NCBI GenBank assembly: GCA_036504735.1
Contig: DASXUQ010000010.1
Span: 186,001 to 250,000 of the forward strand
Length of the DNA: 64,000 nt
DNA from: a bacterium
Lineage (GTDB): Bacteria; Electryoneota; RPQS01
Reading direction: 5' to 3'
The position numbers were made by a program, and so were the translations under genes. The stretch's first letter is position 1. Each line of letters opens with the position of its first letter. Below, one piece after another: positions 16,977 through 25,326 of the stretch. Below the pieces are notes generated by a model. That model searched no databases. It worked only from the letters and a program-made list of their open reading frames with translations, and was not told the DNA's origin.

Positions 16977-18812
16977 ATGTGCGGATTTGCCGGCGAATTT
17001 CTGCTTGACGAACAGGACCAGGTGAACCCCCGGACCCTCGAGCGCCGCGCGTGCTATTTGCACCACCGTGGTCCCGATGCTCAGGGCACATGGCATGACG
17101 AGCTGGTGGGGCTTTCCCACGTGCGCCTCAAGCTGCTGGATCTGGACAATGGCCGTCAGCCCATGCGCAGCCCGCAGGGCACGGTGCTATCCTATAACGG
17201 GGAAATTTACAACAGCACCGAGCTGCGCGCGGAACTTACCGTGCGCGGTCACGAGTTCCGCACGGTCAGCGACACGGAAATCGTGCTGGCCGCCTATGAG
17301 ACATGGGGCGCCGCCGCATGGAACCGTCTGAACGGCATGTTCGCCTTCGCGCTGTATGATCCGCACAAGGCCCGGCTGTATCTGGTGCGCGACCGGCAGG
17401 GCATCAAGCCAGCCTATTACCGTTTTACACCGCGCGCCGTGGAATTCGGCAGCGAGCCCTCGGCATGGGATCATCTGCATGTCGGCCAGACTCCGCTGAA
17501 TCCTCCGGGCGTGCTGCATTACCTGCGTTTTGCGCAGCCCACGTCCGGCGCGCATTCCCTCTTCCACGACCTCAAGGTGCTGGAGCCGGGAACGCAGCTC
17601 GTGGTCGATCAGCATGGAGCCGTCGTTGAACGCTGGTTCGCGCCGTCGCAAAACTCCCACGTCGGGACTCAGGACAGCCTGCCCGTGATCCGCGCCAAGG
17701 TGCGGCATCTTCTGCATCTGGCCGTGGGGCGTCAAATGGTGGCCGATGCGCCGGTGGGTGTGTTCCTCTCCGGCGGGGTAGACAGCGCCATCCTCGCCGG
17801 ACTGCTTGCGCAGATGCGGCCCGAGCGTCCGCGCACCTATACCATTGCGCTGGAAGGCGATGAGGCGGAGTTCGCTCCCGCGCAAGCGGTGGCCGACCGC
17901 TGGAAGTGCCGCCACACGCAGGTCGCGGTCTCGCCCGCCCGCTTCTTTGAAGCCATGCGTGACATCGTCCGCCTGCGCCATGTTCCCACAGTGTATCCGA
18001 ATGAAATTCTGATTTGTCTCCTCGCGCAGGAAGCGGCGGCGGATGTCAAAGCCGTGCTGACCGGCGAGGGCGCCGATGAACTTTTCGGCGGGTATACGGG
18101 AGTGCTGACGGTCTTTGACCTCTATACCCGCGCCTTGGCCTCTCCGGAGCCGCTGAAGGTGCTGCTGCAGAACGTTTTGAAGACCGAGAACCCCAACCTC
18201 GATCTGCGCGACGACTCGCGCTTCTTCGCCAGCGTCTTCTCCTGGTTTCATCCGCAGGAATTGGAGCCTCTGCTTTCGCGGCGCTGGCGGGAACACCTGC
18301 ACCGGTTTGAGGCCGAAGATCCCTTTGCCGGAATCCTGCGGACTTTTGGCGGCACCTCTCCGGAAAATCGTTTCCACTGGCTGTTGCAGTATGCTCATCT
18401 GCCCAACCTGCTGGGACGTTTGGATGGCGCAACCATGGCGGCCTCCCTCGAAGGGAGAGTGCCCTACACCGACACCGATTTAGTGGAATATGTCTCGGCG
18501 CTGCCTCATGCTCTGAAATTTGAGGCGGGTCAGCCCGACAAACCTCTCCTTCGCAGCATTTTTTTCGATCTCTTGCCTCCTGAGGTGGCCCAGCGGCCCA
18601 AACGTGCCTTCGATGCCTCGCTGGATCGCCTCTTCGCGAGCCCCGAGGGTCGGCGCGAGCTGGAGCAAATCAACCATTCCGGACCGATGTCGGAGATCTT
18701 CAACCCTTCGGCGCTCGCCATGTGGTTGAACTCCAACCGGTCGCTCGGCCACTGGCAGAAGTGCTGGCTGCTCGTCTGCCTGAACATGTGGCTGAATCGC
18801 AACATCTTGTAG
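16977..18812 (+). CDS. asnB: Asparagine synthase (glutamine-hydrolysing) family protein
   Basis: 611 residues. The class II glutamine amidotransferase domain begins with the required Cys2 (MCGFAGEF), then LHHRGPDAQG and SYNGEIYN. The ATP-pyrophosphatase synthase domain has the SGGVDSA loop near residue 265 and GEGADELFGGY near 365. The length is standard for AsnB. The textbook reaction makes asparagine from aspartate, glutamine and ATP, but relatives amidate sugars, peptides or lipids. Here it lies between a FlgN-like gene and a flagellin, so a glycan- or flagellin-modifying role is plausible but unproven. The gap to the upstream gene is 7 bases. Confidence 0.9.
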   Translation: MCGFAGEFLLDEQDQVNPRTLERRACYLHHRGPDAQGTWHDELVGLSHVRLKLLDLDNGRQPMRSPQGTVLSYNGEIYNSTELRAELTVRGHEFRTVSDTEIVLAAYETWGAAAWNRLNGMFAFALYDPHKARLYLVRDRQGIKPAYYRFTPRAVEFGSEPSAWDHLHVGQTPLNPPGVLHYLRFAQPTSGAHSLFHDLKVLEPGTQLVVDQHGAVVERWFAPSQNSHVGTQDSLPVIRAKVRHLLHLAVGRQMVADAPVGVFLSGGVDSAILAGLLAQMRPERPRTYTIALEGDEAEFAPAQAVADRWKCRHTQVAVSPARFFEAMRDIVRLRHVPTVYPNEILICLLAQEAAADVKAVLTGEGADELFGGYTGVLTVFDLYTRALASPEPLKVLLQNVLKTENPNLDLRDDSRFFASVFSWFHPQELEPLLSRRWREHLHRFEAEDPFAGILRTFGGTSPENRFHWLLQYAHLPNLLGRLDGATMAASLEGRVPYTDTDLVEYVSALPHALKFEAGQPDKPLLRSIFFDLLPPEVAQRPKRAFDASLDRLFASPEGRRELEQINHSGPMSEIFNPSALAMWLNSNRSLGHWQKCWLLVCLNMWLNRNIL

Positions 18813-18850
18813 CTCATTGGAATAGAGACCCTTCTCCGGGTACACTGCGC

Positions 18851-18877
18851 TAAAGTCCACCGCGCCTTCGCCGATAA
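18851..18877 (+). promoter_or_regulatory. Sigma-28 (FliA) promoter of flagellin 2
   Basis: TAAAGTCC at 18851-18858, an 11-base spacer and GCCGATAA at 18870-18877 match the sigma-28 consensus almost base for base. The flagellin 2 start lies 85 bases downstream of the -10 element. Confidence 0.9.
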
Positions 18878-18962
18878 CTCTAACGAATAGTTTGAACGCG
18901 AGGCATGAAAGCGAGCCCAGCGTCCCTGTGTCACAAAACGCACTCTTCGGAGGAGGAAGTAA

Positions 18963-19859
18963 ATGAGTACACGGATTAATCACAACATGCTGTCGATGTC
19001 GGCGCAGCGTTCAATCTGGACAACCCAGAATGATCTCGATGCGTCGGTGCAGAAGCTGTCGACAGGCCTTCGGATCAATAATTCTTGGGATGATCCGACA
19101 GGCTTGGGTGTCTCGGAGCGCATGAGGGCGAATATCGCCGGTATGCAGGAAGCCGAGAAGAACGCGACCTACGACGTCAATATGTTACAGACGGCCGAAG
19201 GCGCGCTGGGTGTTATCGATGAGAAGCTCGTCCGCATGCGCGCCATCGCGGTGCAGGCTTCCAACGGTATCCTGACCACGTTGGACCGGCAGGTGGCCAA
19301 CGTGGAATTCCAGCAGCTCAAGAGCGAAGTAAATCGTATTGCCAAGACGACCAACTACAACGGCTTCTATCTGATCGACGGCAGCCACGCGGCGGCCACG
19401 GCGAACACCGATACCACCCTCGCTTTGGGTTACAACGGTGTTTCCGAGACCGACGCCTCGGGCATCAAGTTCCACATCGGTGAGAACAATATCGCCGGTC
19501 AGGATTTCTACTATGTGAACCTGGGCGACATGACCTCCTCCGCATTGGGTCTGAACAGCCTGAACGTGGCGGACACGGCGTCCTCGCAGGTCGCGGTGGA
19601 CACGTTGATCAAGGCCATCAATTCGAAAGACACGGAGCGTACGTTCATCGGCTCGATGGTCGAGCGCCTCCAGAACAGTATTCTGAATCTCAAGATCTCG
19701 CAGGAAAGCGCGACCAATTCCGAGTCGACGATCCGTGATACGGACTTCGCCGCGGAAATGTCGAAGTTTACCCGCGCGCAGATCCTGATGCAGACAGGTG
19801 TCTCGATGCTGAGCACAGCCAATCAGCTCCCGAACATCGTCTCGCAGCTTGTAGGATAA
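18963..19859 (+). CDS. fliC: Flagellin 2 (short type)
   Basis: 298 residues, same layout as flagellin 1: conserved D0/D1 ends (STRINHNMLSMS, LSTGLRINNS; STIRDTDFAAEMSKF, LSTANQLPNIV) around a small centre. Most differences from flagellin 1 lie in residues 140-215, the surface-exposed part. Long stretches are nearly identical in DNA, for instance the region coding for EKLVRMRAIAVQASNG, which suggests recent duplication or gene conversion. It has a near-perfect GGAGGA ribosome site and its own sigma-28 promoter, so it is probably the main filament protein. FliD follows after a stable hairpin region. Confidence 0.95.
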   Translation: MSTRINHNMLSMSAQRSIWTTQNDLDASVQKLSTGLRINNSWDDPTGLGVSERMRANIAGMQEAEKNATYDVNMLQTAEGALGVIDEKLVRMRAIAVQASNGILTTLDRQVANVEFQQLKSEVNRIAKTTNYNGFYLIDGSHAAATANTDTTLALGYNGVSETDASGIKFHIGENNIAGQDFYYVNLGDMTSSALGLNSLNVADTASSQVAVDTLIKAINSKDTERTFIGSMVERLQNSILNLKISQESATNSESTIRDTDFAAEMSKFTRAQILMQTGVSMLSTANQLPNIVSQLVG

Positions 19860-19864
19860 TGGCC

Positions 19865-19933
19865 CGCACTTTCCGCGAAGGAAAGAGCGTGGCCGAAAGG
19901 TAATCGTGCCGGGCGCCGCTTTCTGCGCCCGGC
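19865..19933 (+). promoter_or_regulatory. Two RNA hairpins between flagellin 2 and fliD
   Basis: The first hairpin (19865-19889) pairs CTTTCC with GGAAAG inside flanking CGC/GCG. The second is strong: nine bases at 19908-19916 (GCCGGGCGC) pair perfectly with 19925-19933 across an 8-base loop. No T-run follows, so it is not a classical terminator. It could stabilise the flagellin mRNA end or reduce expression of fliD relative to flagellin. Confidence 0.55.
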
Positions 19934-19969
19934 CATGGCCACGACTCCGCCTTCAGAAAGGAAGTGCCT

Positions 19970-21886
19970 ATGTCTTCAAATCCAACATCCACTGTGTCGG
20001 GGTTGGTGTCCGGCATGGATTGGGAAACGACGATCAAACAGCTTCTGGCGATTGAACGTCGTCCTCAAATCATGCTCCAGGATCGAAAAGATCAAAATGA
20101 CACCAAGTTGAGTTTGTGGGCGCAGATCCAATCGAAGGTCCAGAATCTCCAAAGTGCGATGGAGGGCATGGACCAGCGGTCTGAGTTCGCGGTAAAATCG
20201 GCATCCTCCTCCGATCCATCGTTAGTGGCGGTTGCGGCTAATGCCTCTGCGGCTGAAGGAGCGCACACCCTCGAAGTGCTGCAGCTCGCCAAGGCCCACA
20301 GAATCGCGGCACAGGGATGGCCAGACAAGAGTCAAACCGGCGTCGGTGACAGCGGTGGTAACTTCGTGATCCAGGTCAACGGACATACCATCACTCTCGC
20401 CGACGCCGATCTCTCTCCGTCCACCACCCTGGAGGACCTGCGCAATCTCATCAACGGCTCCGCCGACAACCAGGGGCTGGTCACCGCGTCCATCGTCGAC
20501 GATGGCTCGGGAACGAACCACTACCGCCTCGTCCTTACGTCCGACGCGACGGGCACCGATAACCAGATTGTCATTTCCAACAACCCGACCGGTCTGGACT
20601 TTGCCAACAATCGCATCGACACCGCGGAAACCGGTCCCAACTGGACAGGCACGTCGGCCCTGACCACATTGGGGAGCTATTCCGGCACCACCAACAAAAC
20701 CTTCACGTTCACCGTGGCCGGTTCGGGAACCCAGACCGTCGGCAGCGGGGACATGACTCTCAACTGGGTCGACAGCCTCGGCAATACCGGATCGGTCGTC
20801 GTCCCCAATGGCTACGCGGGCGACAATCTCGCGGTCTCCGAAGGCGTACAGATCTCCCTTGGCGCGGGCGACCTCGTGGCCGGACAATCGTTCGATGTGG
20901 ACGTCTTCACGCCGCAGCTTACCGCCGCGCAGGATGCCCATATCCGCATGGACGGCATCTTTATGTCCAAGGCGTCCAACACCGTCACCGATGTGCTCGA
21001 CGGCGTCACCATCAACTTGCTGTCTGCCGACGCCAACAAGACCGTCAACCTGTCGATCTCCAATGACAAGCAGGCGGTCAAGGACAAGATCCAGAGCTTC
21101 GTGACGTCCTACAATTCGCTGATGACGGACATGTCCACCTTCTCGGCGTACGATGACAAGAACAAAGTGTCCGCGCCGCTGACCGGGGACAGTTTTCTGA
21201 GTTCCATTCGCTCCCGGCTGTTGTCGACCGTCGCCGAAGCGGTTAAGGGGCTTCCGGATTCCGTCCGCTACAACAACCTGTCGTCGGTGGGGATTACGAG
21301 CGGCACGGGCGGACAGCTCAGCGTCGACAGCGAAGCCCTCGACACCGCCCTTGACGAGCACTTCGAGGATGTCGTCAACTTTTTCACCAAGGATTTCACG
21401 TCGGAAGACAGCAAAGTGTTCTTCGTCAACGCGGGCGAGAATACGCAGCCGGGCTCCTACAATCTGCAATTCAGCTATGACGCGTCCGGCGCGATTTCCG
21501 GCGCGACCATCAACGGCCATGCGGCCACGGTGGATGGTCAGCTTATCCATGGCGCGGCCGGAACCCCCGTCGAAGGGTTGATTCTCGGCTTCACCCATTC
21601 GGGCGGCGGCGCAGGCAGCGTCAACACCGGCATCCGTTTCTCGCAGGGCATCACCGGATCTATCGCCGCCGAATCCGCTCAAATCGTCAATGACACCACC
21701 GGGACGGTTCACTTTGCGATGGATGACCTGACCAAAGCCAATGAGTCCCTTGACCGTCAGATTACATCCTGGGATAGCCGTCTGTCGACCACCGAGGAAC
21801 GGCTGCGGCATCAGTTCACCCAGCTCGAGACCCTGATTTCACAAATGAAGAACCAAAGCAGTTATCTTTCTGCCACTCTTGGATGA
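19970..21886 (+). CDS. fliD: Flagellar filament cap protein FliD
   Basis: 638 residues from the ATG at 19970, preferred to GTG 19964 because AAAGGAAG then lies at the right distance. The N-terminal FliD_N domain has STVSGLVSGMDWETTIKQLL. The C-terminal FliD_C domain covers roughly residues 310-635, with VKDKIQSFVTSYNSLM and the end helix WDSRLSTTEERLRHQF followed by LETLISQMKNQSSYL. It caps the growing filament and helps flagellin fold. The central segment (about 110-310) is rich in Ser, Thr, Asp and Gly and is the variable outer part. fliS overlaps its stop codon. Confidence 0.95.
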   Translation: MSSNPTSTVSGLVSGMDWETTIKQLLAIERRPQIMLQDRKDQNDTKLSLWAQIQSKVQNLQSAMEGMDQRSEFAVKSASSSDPSLVAVAANASAAEGAHTLEVLQLAKAHRIAAQGWPDKSQTGVGDSGGNFVIQVNGHTITLADADLSPSTTLEDLRNLINGSADNQGLVTASIVDDGSGTNHYRLVLTSDATGTDNQIVISNNPTGLDFANNRIDTAETGPNWTGTSALTTLGSYSGTTNKTFTFTVAGSGTQTVGSGDMTLNWVDSLGNTGSVVVPNGYAGDNLAVSEGVQISLGAGDLVAGQSFDVDVFTPQLTAAQDAHIRMDGIFMSKASNTVTDVLDGVTINLLSADANKTVNLSISNDKQAVKDKIQSFVTSYNSLMTDMSTFSAYDDKNKVSAPLTGDSFLSSIRSRLLSTVAEAVKGLPDSVRYNNLSSVGITSGTGGQLSVDSEALDTALDEHFEDVVNFFTKDFTSEDSKVFFVNAGENTQPGSYNLQFSYDASGAISGATINGHAATVDGQLIHGAAGTPVEGLILGFTHSGGGAGSVNTGIRFSQGITGSIAAESAQIVNDTTGTVHFAMDDLTKANESLDRQITSWDSRLSTTEERLRHQFTQLETLISQMKNQSSYLSATLG

Positions 21887-22305
21887 CCATGAAACTGAAT
21901 TCTACGCACACGATCTACAAGGAGGCGGACGTCGCCTGCAGCCGTCCGCAACTCGTGCTCATGCTGCTCGACGCCGCCGGCCGCTATTCCCGCGAAGCCG
22001 CGTCTCATCTGCGGGCCGAACGCTGGGCCGAAAAGGGCCAGGCCGTTGACGCCGCTTTCGAATGCCTGGCCGAACTCCGCAAGGGCCTGGATATGACCGC
22101 CGGAGGCGAGGCCGCCGCCAATCTCGATCAGATGTACGACTTCCTGATTACCAAGCTGACCATCGGCAATGCGTCCCGCGACGCCGCGCAATTCGATCAG
22201 GTTGCCCAAGCGGTACAGACCTTGCGTGATGCGTGGGAACAGCTCTTCGAACGTCTCCGCGCCGAAGGTAAACTCGTCGCCGATGATGGCGCCATCATAC
22301 GGTAG
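21883..22305 (+). CDS. fliS: Flagellin export chaperone FliS
   Basis: 140 residues, helical bundle. FliS binds the C-terminal helix of flagellin in the cytosol and prevents early polymerisation. Visible traits are the AVACSRPQLVLMLLDAAGRY-like first helix (the family has T-x-xP-x-x-L-x-x-x-LYDGA), the LD-Q-MYDFLI segment near residue 85 and the final helix with TLRDAWEQL. The ATG overlaps the fliD stop (ATGA), so the two are translationally coupled. The classic ‘YDGAI’ motif is altered to LDAAG. Confidence 0.9.
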   Translation: MTMKLNSTHTIYKEADVACSRPQLVLMLLDAAGRYSREAASHLRAERWAEKGQAVDAAFECLAELRKGLDMTAGGEAAANLDQMYDFLITKLTIGNASRDAAQFDQVAQAVQTLRDAWEQLFERLRAEGKLVADDGAIIR

Positions 22306-22375
22306 TACTTGAGCGTGGCATGAACCTTGCTCAATACTCTGATATAGCAAACTCACACTCCTATGCGATATTGCC

Positions 22376-22684
22376 ATGAAAGTTAATGATCTGCATGGTG
22401 CCATCCGCGGCCTCGACCCGCGCGAACTCCAGAAAACGGAGCGGCCTCCCGAAAAACCGGAAGCCGCGAACCACCAGTCCACCGATGGTGACTCACTGGA
22501 TGTGAGCCTGTCTGCTCATGTTTCAGCCCGTTCCAGCGAAAACATGGACGCATCGCAGGAGGCCTCCGCCCTCAGCCCGGCGCGAGTGCAGGAGATCCGC
22601 GACCGGATTCAGTCCGGTTTCTACAACTCCCCGGCGGTGATCGGCGACACTGCAGACAAGCTGTTGAGCTTTTACTCCCGCTAA
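22376..22684 (+). CDS. flgM: FlgM-like anti-sigma-28 factor
   Basis: 102 residues. The first 65 are polar and probably disordered. The last 35 contain LSPARVQEIRDRIQSGFYNS and then IGDTADKLLSF. This is the FlgM C-terminal pattern (V-x-x-I-x-x-A-I-x-x-G-x-Y, then a second helix ending KLL). FlgM holds sigma-28 inactive until the hook is finished and is then exported. Its place at the end of a run of sigma-28-driven genes fits. No Shine-Dalgarno sequence is evident before the ATG. A terminator follows 25 bases after the stop. Confidence 0.85.
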   Translation: MKVNDLHGAIRGLDPRELQKTERPPEKPEAANHQSTDGDSLDVSLSAHVSARSSENMDASQEASALSPARVQEIRDRIQSGFYNSPAVIGDTADKLLSFYSR

Positions 22685-22709
22685 CCAAGTTTTGTCCTTT
22701 CCGCTACAG

Positions 22710-22737
22710 AAAGTGGGTCAATTTTGCCCACTTTTTT
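22710..22737 (+). terminator. Rho-independent terminator after flgM
   Basis: AAAGTGGG (22710-22717) pairs with CCCACTTT (22727-22734) across a 9-base loop, and the T-run continues to 22737. It closes the flagellar block. Confidence 0.9.
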
Positions 22738-22812
22738 GTTGGCCTCCGCCCGACCCCGGCCTTTCTCCGCCTGTTTCCCACCCAAACGCATGACAACGCG
22801 TCAACTTCCTTA

Positions 22813-22828
22813 TGGTATGAATCTTGCC
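22813..22828 (+). promoter_or_regulatory. Possible sigma-54 promoter before the signalling cluster
   Basis: TGGTATGAATCTTGCC fits the -24/-12 pattern TGGCAC-N5-TTGCW with GG and GC ten bases apart; two -24 positions deviate. It lies 59 bases before the first REC gene. No sigma-54 activator is encoded in the window, so the call is tentative. Confidence 0.35.
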
Positions 22829-22886
22829 GAATTGTCATTTATGAACTGTCTCTGCGCCTATCCTGAACCTACTAAGAGTCCTGCCC

Positions 22887-23702
22887 GTGAGTCGAATTCT
22901 ACTGATTGACGACGACGTTCAGGTGAATGAAGTGATGAAAGCGACCCTCGAGGTCCTCGGACACAATGTTGTGGCCGTCGAAGATCCGCAGAAGATCGCC
23001 GAGACCCTGACAACCTTCCACCCCGACGTCACGCTGGTGGACTATATGCTGCCCGGCATTTCGGGTCTCGACGTGTTGCGCGAACTCAGCCACTCCGATC
23101 CCCATTCCATCCGCTACCTTGCCACAGGAATGGCCGATTTCCGGTTACTGCAGCGCGCGGTAGATGCCGGAGCCAGTTCCCTGTTGAGCAAGCCCTATCG
23201 CATCACCGACCTCGTCGCGCTCATGGACCTGGCCGCGCAACTTGCCGCCGCTCTGCATGCGGAGCAAACGCCCGGCAACGCGGCGGACGCGTCCCTGTGC
23301 CTGAATTTTTCTATGGCCGAAACGGCGGACATGGGCGACATGATCGGCCAACTGATCTCCTTTGCCCGCAGCCATGGGGCGGAGGATGACGTGGCCACTC
23401 GCCGCCTGCCGCTCATCGCCGGCGCGCTGGTCCGCAACGCCCGTGTGCACGGCGTTGCACAGGGCGCAGACTCGTTCACGGTAGAAATCGAAGACAGCGG
23501 AACGAATTTCCGCCTGAATGTGACCGATAACGGCCGGGGCTTCGACTCGCAGAAGGCCGTTGCCCGCGCCCGCTCCTCTATGGACAAGCCCTGTGCCTCG
23601 GGACTGCAGCTTGTACTCGCGTTGAGTAATGAGCTGCGCTTCGAAAACAACGGCTGCCGCGCGTGCGTAACTCTCGGCAAATCCGGACGGGAAACGCCAT
23701 GA
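22887..23702 (+). CDS. REC domain fused to HATPase, no dimerisation/phosphoacceptor domain
   Basis: 271 residues, GTG start. Residues 2-120 are a receiver domain with acidic pocket D8-D10, phosphoacceptor D52 and the conserved Lys in LLSKPYR. Residues 150-268 form a GHKL ATPase: NARVHG (N box), DNGRGF (G1) and ASGLQLVLALS (G2). There is no HisKA domain between them, so it cannot self-phosphorylate on histidine in the usual way. It may act like an anti-sigma kinase (RsbW/SpoIIAB type) switched by phosphorylation, or bind a partner kinase. The next gene overlaps by ATGA. Confidence 0.85.
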   Translation: MSRILLIDDDVQVNEVMKATLEVLGHNVVAVEDPQKIAETLTTFHPDVTLVDYMLPGISGLDVLRELSHSDPHSIRYLATGMADFRLLQRAVDAGASSLLSKPYRITDLVALMDLAAQLAAALHAEQTPGNAADASLCLNFSMAETADMGDMIGQLISFARSHGAEDDVATRRLPLIAGALVRNARVHGVAQGADSFTVEIEDSGTNFRLNVTDNGRGFDSQKAVARARSSMDKPCASGLQLVLALSNELRFENNGCRACVTLGKSGRETP

Positions 23703-24982
23703 CATCCGCGGGCGCCGCCAACGGGAGTCCGCATCCCTTAGGGAAGAACCTCCTCCCACCGGACCTGATTGCCGGCGGGGAGGCAGGATTTTTGCCTGTT
23801 GTTTTGCATTTGCTGGATCTGCTGCCGCTGGCCTGCCGCATCGTGGATGCAGACCGCCGCGTGGTGTGGCAGACACCCGCACTGCAAAACCTGCTGACGC
23901 TCAACGGGGACCTGTGCTGCGAGAGCCTTGGCTGTCAGCACCATGCTGCCGACTGCCCGAGCCTGCGCACCATCCAGTCGGGCCGCGCCCAGCGCGCCAA
24001 CCGCTGGCTTGGCCGGCTGTATGTGTCCGTGGAAACGGTGCCGCTGACCGCCGCCATTGATGGCCGCGACGCCAGCTTCGAATTTTTCACGGACATCACC
24101 ATCGAAAAGCGGCTCGAGACCGCCTATATTCAGCAGCAGGAACTGCTGGAAGCCACCAACAAGGCGATGATCGAAATCAATCATCACCTCGAAGCGGCGC
24201 AGCAGGAACTCGAAGTCAAGAATCAATCCCTCGAGCAGGCCAATGATCAATTACGCTCGCTGGATCGTCTGAAAGATGAGTTCATCAGTATCGTCTCCCA
24301 TGAACTCAAAGCGCCGCTCACATCGATTAAGGGATCGGTTGATCTGATTCAGCTCTTCGAACGGGACAAACTCAGCCCCAAAGGCAGCGAGCTGCTGGCC
24401 ATCTGCCGCCGCAGCACGGACCGCCTGAACGGCATGGTCAAGGATCTGCTGGACGTCGCTCGCATCGAATCGGGCCGCCTCAGTCTGGAATTCGTGCGTT
24501 TCCCCCTGCACTCGGTGATTGTCGAGTGCTTCGAGACGTCGCGCACTCTTGCCGAGCAGAAATCCCTCAGGCTGGACAACGGCGTGCCCGAGGAACTGGA
24601 AATTGAGGCGGACTATGGCCGCCTGCTGCAGGTCCTGATCAATCTCGTGAACAACGCCATCAAGTTCACCGATCAGGGCGGCATCACGGTAGACGCTCTT
24701 GCCGAACCTGCCGTGGTCACGATCACCGTGACCGACACGGGTATCGGCATCCCCGAAGACGCTCAGGCAACTATTTTCGAAAAGTTCGGGCAGGTCGGCA
24801 GCACCTTACATCGGAACACCAACGGCACCGGCTTGGGATTGTCCATCGTGCGCGGGATCGTTCGGGAGCATGGCGGTGAAATCGGAGTGCAGAGCGTGCC
24901 GGGCCATGGCAGTTGCTTTACCTTCACGATTCCCCAACCTCCAGGAAAGGTACGCGCCTATGCCGCCAGTCCTCTTGATTGA
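23699..24982 (+). CDS. PAS-containing sensor histidine kinase
   Basis: 427 residues from the ATG at 23699 (ATGA overlap with the previous stop). Residues 35-140 form a PAS-like sensor with a Cys-rich loop, CC-x4-C-x6-C with two His in between (residues 73-86). A coiled-coil linker follows (140-190). The HisKA domain has H201 in IVSHELKAPLTSI. The HATPase domain has NLVNNAIKF, DTGIGI and GTGLGLSIV, so it should be an active kinase. No membrane segment is visible, so it senses a cytosolic cue. The Cys/His loop could bind a metal, haem or Fe-S cluster. Confidence 0.92.
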   Translation: MTSAGAANGSPHPLGKNLLPPDLIAGGEAGFLPVVLHLLDLLPLACRIVDADRRVVWQTPALQNLLTLNGDLCCESLGCQHHAADCPSLRTIQSGRAQRANRWLGRLYVSVETVPLTAAIDGRDASFEFFTDITIEKRLETAYIQQQELLEATNKAMIEINHHLEAAQQELEVKNQSLEQANDQLRSLDRLKDEFISIVSHELKAPLTSIKGSVDLIQLFERDKLSPKGSELLAICRRSTDRLNGMVKDLLDVARIESGRLSLEFVRFPLHSVIVECFETSRTLAEQKSLRLDNGVPEELEIEADYGRLLQVLINLVNNAIKFTDQGGITVDALAEPAVVTITVTDTGIGIPEDAQATIFEKFGQVGSTLHRNTNGTGLGLSIVRGIVREHGGEIGVQSVPGHGSCFTFTIPQPPGKVRAYAASPLD

Positions 24983-25325
24983 TGACGATCCGGATATACG
25001 CGTGCTCGTAGAGATGGCTCTCCGCCTGCACGACATCGACACCATTGCCTGTTCGCAGGGTATGGAAGGCCTGAAGGCTCTCGAGACGTCCATCTTCAGC
25101 CTGGTCATCCTCGATGTGATGATGCCGGACATGTCCGGCTATGAAGTGTTACATACGATAGCCACGCGCTTCGGGACTCAGGCGCCACCGGTCGCGGTGT
25201 TCTCCGCCCGGCCTCCCGACGCGCTGGCCCGGGAACTCCACGGTTTGCCCGTCGCCTGCATCCTGCCCAAACCCTTTGAGCCGGACAAGCTGGCCACGAT
25301 TGTTGAAGCTCTAATAAGGAAATAA
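24960..25325 (+). CDS. Stand-alone response regulator (CheY-like)
   Basis: 121 residues from the ATG at 24960, 23 bases inside the end of the kinase gene and preceded by AGGAAAGG. A single receiver domain with D8-D10, phosphoacceptor D52 (LDVMMPDMSG), Ser/Thr position in VFSARP and K in LPKPFEP. It has no output domain. It could shuttle phosphate to the HPt protein encoded next, or bind a target directly. Confidence 0.93.
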   Translation: MPPVLLIDDDPDIRVLVEMALRLHDIDTIACSQGMEGLKALETSIFSLVILDVMMPDMSGYEVLHTIATRFGTQAPPVAVFSARPPDALARELHGLPVACILPKPFEPDKLATIVEALIRK

Positions 25326-25326
25326 T

